64,000 bases of DNA from Boseongicola sp. SB0665_bin_10 (lineage in GTDB: Bacteria > Pseudomonadota > Alphaproteobacteria > Rhodobacterales > Rhodobacteraceae). The position numbers and the translations under genes were made by a program. How positions within the stretch are numbered: the first letter of the stretch is position 1; each line of letters opens with the position of its first letter. The stretch lies in the NCBI GenBank assembly GCA_009838075.1, contig VXSG01000119.1:1-64000 (forward strand). Direction: 5' to 3'. Below, one piece after another: positions 57,366 through 64,000 of the stretch. Below the pieces are notes generated by a model. That model was not told the DNA's origin, did not search any database, and was given only the letters and a program-made list of their open reading frames with translations.

Positions 57366-59213
57366 ATGTTTCGCTTTTTTGAAAATCTCGTCGATCCCTA
57401 TTGCGACTATCCGCAGGAGGATCATCCGCCGAAGAAGCTCTGGCCGTTCATGAACGACTACGCGCGTCCGTTCCGGAAGGTTCTTGCGGCTACGGCGGTC
57501 CTGGCAGTTGCCGTCGCGGCCGTGGAGATTTGGCTGATCTCGTATATCGGGCGGCTTGTTGACCTGCTGGCGGCCACGGATCCCGGGACGTTCTGGCGGG
57601 AGCACGGGATCGAAATGATCCTCGTCGGGCTCTTTTTGCTGACTGTTCGCCCCTTGCTGCAACTCCTTGACGTCGGGCTGCTCAACAACGCCATCCTGCC
57701 GAATTTCGGAACGCTCATCAGGTGGCGGTCGCATGGCCATGTCCTGCGGCAATCCGTCGGCTGGTTCGAAGAGGATTTTGCGGGCCGGATCGCGAACCGG
57801 ATCATGCAGACCCCGCCCGCTGCGGGAGAGGCGGTCTTCCATATCTTCGACGCGCTGACATTCGCCACGGCCTACGTGGCGGGGGCCCTGATTCTCTTGG
57901 GCGATGCAGACGCACGGCTCGCGATTCCGCTGCTTGTCTGGCTGCTTTTGTACGGGCTCCTGATTCGCTGGACGGTGGTCCGGGTCGGACCGGCCAGCCA
58001 GGCCGCATCAGACGCACGCAGTGCGGTGACCGGCAGGGTCGTGGACAGCTACACCAACATTCACAGCGTCAAGATGTTCGCCCACACCTCGACAGAGCGA
58101 GAATATGCGCGGGAAGCGATCGAGCACGCGCGACGGACCTTGCAGGCCGAAATGCGCATCTACACGCGGATGGACCTCGGCCTGACGTTGATCAACGGGT
58201 ACCTTGTCGTGTCGGTTGTCGGGTGGGCGATCTGGCTCTGGTCGATGGGGGCGGCAAGCATCGGAGCGGTGGCGATCGCCACTTCATTGGTCCTGCGGCT
58301 GAATGCCATGACCGGATGGATCATGTGGGCGTTGACGAGTTTCTTCCGCAATCTCGGCATCGTGGCGGAGGGAATGGAGACGATCGCCCAGCCGATCACC
58401 CTGGTCGATCATCCTGGCGCCAAGCCGCTCGATCCGGGGCCAGGGCGCATCGAGTTCGATGCGGTTGCCCACCATTACGGTCGGCGGGCGGGTGGCCTGG
58501 TGAGGATCGACCACGTGATTGAACCCGGAGAGAAGGTCGGGCTGGTGGGACGGTCGGGATCCGGCAAGTCGACGTTTGTCAAGCTGCTCCTGCGATTCTA
58601 CGACGTCGAGAGCGGGACCATCCGTGTAGACGGGCAGGACATATCGCGCGTGACGCAGGACAGCCTTCGTGCGCGCATCGGGATGGTTCAACAGGAAAAC
58701 TCGCTGCTGCACCGGTCGGTGCGGGACAACATTCTTTACGGCCGACCGGACGCCACGGAAGAAATGGTGATCAGGGCGGCAAGGCAGGCCGAGGCCTGCG
58801 ATTTCATCCTGGGTCTGGAGGACCCCGAAGGCCGGACCGGGTTCGATGCGCATGTCGGCGAGCGGGGCGTGAAGCTCTCGGGAGGCCAGCGCCAACGGAT
58901 AGCGCTGGCACGAGTCATCCTGAAAGATGCGCCGATTCTCGTGCTCGACGAGGCCACGAGTGCGCTGGACAGCGAGGTCGAGGCCGCGATTCAGGACGCC
59001 CTTCATGGCATGATGGAAGGCAAGACGGTGATCGCCGTCGCGCACCGGCTTTCGACGATCGCGCGGATGGACCGGATCGTGGTTCTGGATGAAGGCAAGA
59101 TTGTCGAAACCGGCAGCCACGCCTCGCTGCTTGCGAAGGGTGGTCTGTATGCCGGCTTCTGGAGGCGGCAGTCCGGCGGGTTCATAGCAACTGATCTCGA
59201 GGCGGCCGAATGA
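57366..59213 (+). CDS. ABC transporter, fused permease-ATPase (exporter type), first of pair
   Basis: A 615-residue ABC exporter half-transporter. A permease domain of about six helices fills residues 35-330, and the ATPase domain follows from about 360. Walker A is LVGRSGSGKSTFVKLLLRF, the signature is LSGGQRQRIALARV, Walker B is ILVLDEATSALD, and the H-loop is AVAHRLSTIARMD. All catalytic residues appear intact. It overlaps the next ABC gene by 4 bases, so the two probably form a heterodimer. Substrate unknown; lipid, peptide or drug export are all possible. The N-terminus (MFRFFENLVDPYCDYPQEDHPPKKLW) is a family hallmark of this type. Confidence 0.9.
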   Translation: MFRFFENLVDPYCDYPQEDHPPKKLWPFMNDYARPFRKVLAATAVLAVAVAAVEIWLISYIGRLVDLLAATDPGTFWREHGIEMILVGLFLLTVRPLLQLLDVGLLNNAILPNFGTLIRWRSHGHVLRQSVGWFEEDFAGRIANRIMQTPPAAGEAVFHIFDALTFATAYVAGALILLGDADARLAIPLLVWLLLYGLLIRWTVVRVGPASQAASDARSAVTGRVVDSYTNIHSVKMFAHTSTEREYAREAIEHARRTLQAEMRIYTRMDLGLTLINGYLVVSVVGWAIWLWSMGAASIGAVAIATSLVLRLNAMTGWIMWALTSFFRNLGIVAEGMETIAQPITLVDHPGAKPLDPGPGRIEFDAVAHHYGRRAGGLVRIDHVIEPGEKVGLVGRSGSGKSTFVKLLLRFYDVESGTIRVDGQDISRVTQDSLRARIGMVQQENSLLHRSVRDNILYGRPDATEEMVIRAARQAEACDFILGLEDPEGRTGFDAHVGERGVKLSGGQRQRIALARVILKDAPILVLDEATSALDSEVEAAIQDALHGMMEGKTVIAVAHRLSTIARMDRIVVLDEGKIVETGSHASLLAKGGLYAGFWRRQSGGFIATDLEAAE

Positions 59214-61048
59214 TACGCGGCGCCGGTCGCCTGATTGACGCCTTCCGCGCGGCCGACGGGCCGCCGCCGAGAAACCTTGGCGCCTTCATGGTCTGGGGCC
59301 TGAAGGGCGCGTTCCCGACGCTGACCGCTGCCGCAGCGGTTTCGGCAACCGCCGGGACGCTTGAGGTCCTGACGGCATTGATACTTGGCCACGTGATCGA
59401 CACGGCGCTGGCCTCCACACCGGACACGTTCTTCTCCGTGAACTGGGCACTGGCCGTCGGTGTGGCGGCATTCTTCCTGGTCGCGCGGCCGGTCGTCTTC
59501 GGGCTGAGCTCGATTGCGAACGCAGTCGTGATCCTGCCCAATCTCAATCCGCTGGTGCTTACCCGACTTCACCGATGGACACTGGGGCAGTCGGTCACGT
59601 TCTTCGACAACGACTTCGCCGGACGGATCGCCCAAAAGCAGATGCAGACGGCTCGCGCACTCACGGATGTCACGAGCGAGGTGATCAACGTCCTCTTCTT
59701 TGCGCTGGCCTCGCTGATCGCCTCCGCGCTTCTGCTGACCGCCATCAACGGATGGATGGCGCTCGCCCTGTTCGTGTGGCTTTGCGGCTATCTCTACATG
59801 GTGCGCTGGTTCATGCCGCGCATCCGCATGCGGTCCCGGTCCCGCGCCGGCGCGCGCGCGATGGTCACCGGACAGGTTGTCGACACGATCACGAACATAA
59901 AGACCGTGAAGCTATTTGCGCACGCCAATCACGAGGAGCGCGCGGCGATCGACGCGGTGAGGGAGTTTCGCGAGCGCGCGCTTGACTACGGTTCCCTGGC
60001 AGCGGCTTTCCGGATTTGCCTCATTTCGGTGGCGGGCATGGTTCCGGTTCTGCTCATTGGCGGCACGCTGTGGTTCTGGAGCCGGGGAGTCGCGAGCCCG
60101 GGCGACGTCGTGGCAGCGGGCGCAATCTCGATTCGGATCGCGCAGATGACTGGCTGGGTCAGCCACGTCCTGATGGCGATCTACGGGAATGTCGGCGAAG
60201 TCGAGGACGGGATGAACACGTTGACTGCTCCCCACGGCCTGACAGACGGGCCCGAGGCGGAGACGCTCGAACTTCGTGCGCCGACCATCGAGTTCAGGAG
60301 CGTGAGCTTTGCCTACGGACGTGCGGCGGGTGGAGTGGACAGGATCAACCTGACCATTGCGCCGGGCGAAAAGCTCGGGATCGTCGGCGCGAGCGGCGCC
60401 GGCAAGTCGACCCTGGTTGCGCTTCTTCTGAGGCTCTATGACGCGGAATCAGGCAGCGTTCTCGTGTCAGGACGCGATGTCCGGTCGGTGACGCAGGAAA
60501 GTCTCCGCCGACAGATCGGCATGGTCACGCAGGAGACGGCGATGTTCAATCGCTCGGCGCGCGAGAACATCCTCTACGGCCGGCCCGATGCGACCAGGGC
60601 GGAGATGGTCGCCGCCGCCCGCCGTGCCGAGGCACACGACTTCATCCTGGACCTCGAGGACCACTTCGGACGGAGGGGCTATGACGCCCATCTCGGGGAG
60701 CGTGGCGTAAAGCTCTCTGGCGGGCAGCGACAGCGCATCGCGCTTGCGCGGGCCATTCTGAAGGACGCACCGATCCTGGTGCTGGACGAGGCGACAAGCG
60801 CCTTGGATTCGGAGGTCGAGGCCTCGATTCAACTGGCGCTGGAGGCCGTCATGGCCGGCAAGACCGTTCTCGCGATCGCGCATCGCCTGTCGACGATCGC
60901 GCAGATGAACCGGATCGTCGTGTTGCACGAGGGAAATGTCGCGGAAACCGGAACCCATGACGTGTTGCTGGCCGCGAACGGGCTCTACGCCAGATTCTGG
61001 CGGCGCCAATCTGGCGGATTCATCGGCATTCGGGAGGCTGCCGAATAG
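59210..61048 (+). CDS. ABC transporter, fused permease-ATPase (exporter type), second of pair
   Basis: A 612-residue relative of its upstream neighbour. The permease occupies residues 30-330, and the ATPase follows. Walker A is IVGASGAGKSTLVALLLRLYD, the signature is LSGGQRQRIALARAI, Walker B is ILVLDEATSALD, and AIAHRLSTIAQMN carries the H-loop. Neither subunit shows the degenerate nucleotide site found in some heterodimers. Its start overlaps the previous stop (ATGA). Both proteins end in nearly the same words (YARFWRRQSGGFI / YAGFWRRQSGGFI), so they arose by duplication. Confidence 0.9.
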   Translation: MIRGAGRLIDAFRAADGPPPRNLGAFMVWGLKGAFPTLTAAAAVSATAGTLEVLTALILGHVIDTALASTPDTFFSVNWALAVGVAAFFLVARPVVFGLSSIANAVVILPNLNPLVLTRLHRWTLGQSVTFFDNDFAGRIAQKQMQTARALTDVTSEVINVLFFALASLIASALLLTAINGWMALALFVWLCGYLYMVRWFMPRIRMRSRSRAGARAMVTGQVVDTITNIKTVKLFAHANHEERAAIDAVREFRERALDYGSLAAAFRICLISVAGMVPVLLIGGTLWFWSRGVASPGDVVAAGAISIRIAQMTGWVSHVLMAIYGNVGEVEDGMNTLTAPHGLTDGPEAETLELRAPTIEFRSVSFAYGRAAGGVDRINLTIAPGEKLGIVGASGAGKSTLVALLLRLYDAESGSVLVSGRDVRSVTQESLRRQIGMVTQETAMFNRSARENILYGRPDATRAEMVAAARRAEAHDFILDLEDHFGRRGYDAHLGERGVKLSGGQRQRIALARAILKDAPILVLDEATSALDSEVEASIQLALEAVMAGKTVLAIAHRLSTIAQMNRIVVLHEGNVAETGTHDVLLAANGLYARFWRRQSGGFIGIREAAE

Positions 61049-61293
61049 GCGATTCCATCATGGGGACAGGGGCTCGAGGGTCTGCCGGATCAGGGGCGGG
61101 AGCAGGGATCGGCGCCAAGCGGCATCCTGGTGTCGCCCGACCGTCGCGGCATTCGCGCCTTGCAGGGCAGGGCAAGCCGAACGGGCTCATGTGTCCTCGG
61201 CCCTGGGCTCGGCAACGGCCATCTTGATCGAAGCGGTTTGCTTCATCGCGGCTTTCGTCTATTGTTTCACGCGAGGCAGAATTCAGGTAGAAC

Positions 61294-61803
61294 ATGCGAA
61301 CGGCTTTCAGATTCTGCGTGCTGGTTGCGCTTGTCCTCTCGCTGGCGGGCTGCGCATCAAAGTTTCGGCGCTATGACGGGCCAAAGGTGACCCATGTCAC
61401 CGTCCACAAGGGCGCGCGGACCATGAATCTCCATCACGGAGACAAGGTCCTCAGGTCATACGAGGTCGATCTGGGCTTCGCGCCGGAAGGTGACAAGAAG
61501 GAAGAGGGTGACGGGAGGACGCCAGAAGGCTCCTATTACGTGAATCGGCGCAACCCAAACAGCAAGTTCCACCTTTCCCTGGGCATCAACTATCCGAACG
61601 AGGAAGACCTCGCCGAAGCCAAGGCAATGGGCGTCAATCCCGGCAGCGACATCTTCATTCACGGCCGAGGTCCCTGGAGTCCCTGGCGGGCCATTCGTCG
61701 GCGGCCCGACTGGACATGGGGCTGCATCGCCGTCACCAATTCCGAGATGGAGCAAGTCTACGCAATGGTGCACGACGGCACGCCGGTCCGCATCCATCAA
61801 TGA
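61294..61803 (+). CDS. L,D-transpeptidase family lipoprotein
   Basis: A 169-residue lipoprotein. A signal peptide with lipobox LVLSLAGC (Cys20) is followed by a YkuD/YafK-like L,D-transpeptidase domain. GDGRTPEGSYYVNRRNPNSKF marks the family, IFIHGRG the catalytic His, and DWTWGCIAVTN the catalytic Cys. Such enzymes cross-link peptidoglycan stem peptides or attach lipoproteins to it. The ATG is at 61294. It lies next to a CAP-domain lipoprotein and another L,D-transpeptidase, an envelope-remodelling neighbourhood. Confidence 0.88.
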   Translation: MRTAFRFCVLVALVLSLAGCASKFRRYDGPKVTHVTVHKGARTMNLHHGDKVLRSYEVDLGFAPEGDKKEEGDGRTPEGSYYVNRRNPNSKFHLSLGINYPNEEDLAEAKAMGVNPGSDIFIHGRGPWSPWRAIRRRPDWTWGCIAVTNSEMEQVYAMVHDGTPVRIHQ

Positions 61804-61810
61804 AGTGCCG

Positions 61811-62362
61811 CTACTGCGACGCTGTTTCGACTTCGCCTTCGTCTCCCGTTCCGGCCGCCGGTTCGCCCATGACAAGCGTCCACCAGATCTTGCCCGATGA
61901 TTCCTGGTGCCAGGCGAAGCCGATGTCGCGGGCACGTGGATCGAGGATCACTTGCCGGGCCTCCAGCTTTTCCATCCACGCCGAGAGCGTCTCAAGTTCG
62001 GTTTCATAGGTTTCGGAGATGTTCTCGCCGAGGAGCCGGCCTGGATACCCGGTGCGGGCCGCGCGGTCCAGCGGGCTGGAGCCGTCAGACCCGAAGTGCC
62101 AGGGCCGGTTCTGGACCGACATGTCAAGCGCGTGGGTCTTTGCCGCGGCGTTGAGATGCGCAGACAGCGCGACGGGCGCCAGCCCGCGCGCCTGACGCAA
62201 GATGTTGACGGAATCGAGCATGCGGAACTGGATTCGAGCCTGGTCGCCGTCACTGATCTGGTAGACTTGGGGCACCGGCCTTCCGTCCGGTCCGAAGACC
62301 GGTTCGTTTTCCTCACAGGATGCGAGGAACAGGGCAACGATCAGCAGGCACGTACGGAACAT
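61811..62362 (-). CDS. CAP/SCP-domain lipoprotein
   Basis: A 183-residue lipoprotein with lipobox LFLASC (Cys16) and a CAP domain (cysteine-rich secretory/SCP-like). Helices such as MLDSVNILRQARGLAPVALS and LNAAAKTHALDMSVQNRPWHFG carry the conserved His. RTGYPGRLLGENISE supplies the Glu, and WMEKLEARQVILDPRARDIGFAWHQ and WWTLVMGEP end the domain. Bacterial CAP proteins are exported, with little known chemistry. The ATG at 62362 gives a clean signal peptide. It faces the L,D-transpeptidase lipoprotein gene with 7 bases between the stops. Confidence 0.88.
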   Translation of the reverse strand: MFRTCLLIVALFLASCEENEPVFGPDGRPVPQVYQISDGDQARIQFRMLDSVNILRQARGLAPVALSAHLNAAAKTHALDMSVQNRPWHFGSDGSSPLDRAARTGYPGRLLGENISETYETELETLSAWMEKLEARQVILDPRARDIGFAWHQESSGKIWWTLVMGEPAAGTGDEGEVETASQ

Positions 62363-62524
62363 CTTCGACCGCGATAGCAGAGGTGATCCGTCCATACCTG
62401 CATGTTTCCTCGGGTTCAAACATAGAGAAGCCCGACCCGCGGAGTGACGCCACCGTGAATTGAGTTCGGCCGGCACTTCCCGTATGCTCGCCGCTGAACT
62501 GAAACGTCGAATCAGGAGACGGCC

Positions 62525-63106
62525 TTGGCACGTGATCCCCTTTCGCGCCGCGCGTTTCTGGCGGCTTCCGTCGCGGCGATGGCCGCGCCGGCGGTCGCCC
62601 AGCAGGGAACCACCGAATTTCGGGGTTCGGTTGCGGGGATGGTTCGGCGAAATGCGTCCGGTTTCAGGGCCCTGGACTGGCAGCCCTACTTCGACAACAC
62701 CCGCAATGGCGCGATCCTCGTGGACCTGTCCGCGCGCGCGCTTCACTACTGGAACGACAACCAGTCAATCTACAAGCTCTATCCAACCAGCGTGCCGATG
62801 TCGGAAGACCTGACCCGAAGGGGACACACGCGGGTGGTGGGAAAGGTCGAGGGTCCGGACTGGCGGCCGACGCCGGCAATGAAGGAACGGAATCCCGAAT
62901 GGCCGGACTACGTGCCGCCCGGGCCCGACAATCCGCTCGGAACGCATGCAATATATCTGAGCTGGACCTATTATCGCATCCACGGCACGCATGACACGCG
63001 CAAGATCGGCCGCCGGTCGTCGAATGGCTGCATCGGCCTGTACAACGAACACATCTCGGAACTCTATGGCCTCGCAAAGATCGGGACGAAGGTCTTGGTG
63101 ATCTGA
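62525..63106 (+). CDS. L,D-transpeptidase (YkuD family), exported
   Basis: A 193-residue L,D-transpeptidase. The leader SRRAFLAASVAAMAAPAVAQ has a twin Arg and may use the Tat route or Sec. The YkuD domain has LSWTYYRIHGTHDTRKIGRRSSNGCIGLYN, which contains the catalytic His and Cys. It forms 3-3 cross-links or anchors proteins to peptidoglycan. The start is a TTG at 62525 with GGAG upstream; no ATG is closer to the signal peptide. Together with the two neighbouring lipoprotein genes it makes an envelope cluster. Confidence 0.9.
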   Translation: MARDPLSRRAFLAASVAAMAAPAVAQQGTTEFRGSVAGMVRRNASGFRALDWQPYFDNTRNGAILVDLSARALHYWNDNQSIYKLYPTSVPMSEDLTRRGHTRVVGKVEGPDWRPTPAMKERNPEWPDYVPPGPDNPLGTHAIYLSWTYYRIHGTHDTRKIGRRSSNGCIGLYNEHISELYGLAKIGTKVLVI

Positions 63107-63134
63107 AGACGGTGGTGCGGCGCTTTGCCGAGGG

Positions 63135-64000
63135 TCAGCCGGCCCAGCCCTCGATGTGCTCTTCGACGATGGCCGCAAGCGCCGCTATATGGGCATCATC
63201 GTCGTTGAGGCAGGGAATGTAGTTGAAATTCTCGCCACCGGCATTCTCGAAGCTCTCGCGGATTTCGCCGTTGATTTCCTCAAGCGTCTCGATGCAGTCG
63301 GCCGCAAATGCGGGCGCAACCACTGCAACGCTCTTCCGCCCGGACCTTGCAAGGTCTGCCACCTTGTCGACCGTGTAGGGCTTGAGCCACTCCTCGGGTC
63401 CGAAGCGGGACTGGAACGTCGTGACAATGCGGCTGTCCGGCCAACCGAGGCGTTCCTTCAGGAGTCGCGTCGTCTTCTGGCATTGGCAGTGATATGGGTC
63501 GCCTTCCGTCAGATAGCGCTCGGGCATGCCGTGATATGAACAGACAAGGATGTCTGGCGCGGCGTTCGACGCAGCCACGGCGCGCTCGACGGATCGGGCC
63601 AGCGCGTCGATGAACGACGGATGGTCGAAATATGCCGAAACCGTGCGGACCGCAGGCTGCCACTTTTCGGCCATGAGCGAGCGGAAGAACTGGTCGTTCG
63701 CCGTGGCGGTGGTGGCGCCGGCGTACTGGGGGTACAGCGGAAAGAAGAGAATCCTGCGACATCCGTGCTCGATGAGCGAGCGAACCCTCGATCCTGTCGA
63801 AGGGTTGCCGTACCGCATGCAGAATTCGACGAGGACACGGTCACCGTAACGTCCGGCAAGCGCGCACTTCATCTTGGCGGCCTGCGCCTTGGTTATCGTC
63901 AATAGCGGGCTTTCCCCGGCCGCCTCGTTCCAAATCGACTTGTACGCCGCCCCGGACGTGAAAGGGCGGCGCGACAGGATGACGGCCTGGAGCAGCGGCT
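63135..64000 (-). CDS. hemH: Ferrochelatase, 5' end outside window
   Basis: The last step of heme synthesis: inserting iron into protoporphyrin IX. The visible 288 or so residues lack the N-terminus, which lies beyond 64000. The readable frame enters with SRRPFTSGAAYKSIWNEAAGES, then RILFFPLYPQYAGATTATAND, VCSYHGMPERYLTEGDPYHCQC (catalytic His) and TTFQSRFGPEEWLKPY, followed by VVAPAFAADCIETLEEINGE with the catalytic Glu. HemJ in the same window supplies its substrate. The gene runs leftward toward the L,D-transpeptidase. Confidence 0.95.
   Translation of the reverse strand, partial: PLLQAVILSRRPFTSGAAYKSIWNEAAGESPLLTITKAQAAKMKCALAGRYGDRVLVEFCMRYGNPSTGSRVRSLIEHGCRRILFFPLYPQYAGATTATANDQFFRSLMAEKWQPAVRTVSAYFDHPSFIDALARSVERAVAASNAAPDILVCSYHGMPERYLTEGDPYHCQCQKTTRLLKERLGWPDSRIVTTFQSRFGPEEWLKPYTVDKVADLARSGRKSVAVVAPAFAADCIETLEEINGEIRESFENAGGENFNYIPCLNDDDAHIAALAAIVEEHIEGWAG

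Noticed and set aside
1-64000. CRISPR arrays, tRNA and rRNA genes
   Set aside because: No regularly spaced direct repeats and no cloverleaf or rRNA-like sequence was noticed by reading. A tRNA scan would be decisive.

Overview
The window reads as a high-GC alphaproteobacterial chromosome segment, most like a Rhodobacterales-type genome. I infer this from gene content and order only: a RegB/SenC/RegA redox regulon, hslV-hslU, tim44/fxsA/secB/dnaQ/coaE/aroE/maf, hemJ-rho-trmE-mnmG-rsmG-parA-parB, a single long RelA/SpoT-type Rsh enzyme, and an addB-addA repair pair. No species is named because no search could be run.

Layout. (1) 1-4793 is accessory and decayed: a frameshifted IS110-family transposase, a frameshifted collagen-like gene followed by a 38-residue membrane protein, and a decayed GAF-PAS-receiver-winged-helix sensor/regulator. 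(2) 4794-8766 is core: NYN-domain protein, rpoZ, rsh and a DUF2062 membrane protein. (3) 8767-14709 is a second accessory island. It holds a second decayed copy of the same response-regulator family, then two intact, closely spaced genes: a patatin-like lipase and a Ser/Thr kinase fused to a multi-pass membrane module. A truncated DDE transposase abuts the kinase gene. The lipase/kinase pair is the best candidate here for an undescribed system. (4) 14871-28783 is core: ahcY, an HD phosphohydrolase, regA-senC divergent from regB, then tsaE-amgK-murU-addB-addA-trxA with overlapping starts and stops. (5) 28954-36689 carries hslV, a DM13-domain gene, hslU, smr, tim44-like, fxsA, secB and the leftward maf-aroE-coaE-dnaQ cluster.

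(6) 36690-37095 is a gene-free stretch with DnaA-box-like sequences and an AT-rich segment. It is followed by hemJ, rho, trmE, mnmG, rsmG, parA and parB. Two perfect 16-bp parS palindromes lie in the 5' ends of mnmG and rsmG. Together these argue that the window covers the origin/partition region of the chromosome. (7) 44389-48672 holds hemW-rdgB-rph, divergent from hrcA-grpE. (8) 48732-64000 holds mutS, msrA, a sulfotransferase-like gene, argG, hslO-nudix-cca, a tandem pair of ABC exporters, an envelope cluster (L,D-transpeptidase lipoprotein, CAP-domain lipoprotein, L,D-transpeptidase) and the 5'-truncated ferrochelatase gene hemH, which runs off the window.

The core genes serve translation quality (trmE, mnmG, rsmG, tsaE, cca, rph), protein quality control (hslVU, hrcA-grpE, hslO, secB, msrA), DNA repair and segregation (addAB, mutS, dnaQ, parABS), stringent and redox signalling (rsh, regAB) and heme synthesis (hemJ, hemH, HemW). 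No tRNA, rRNA or CRISPR array was recognised.
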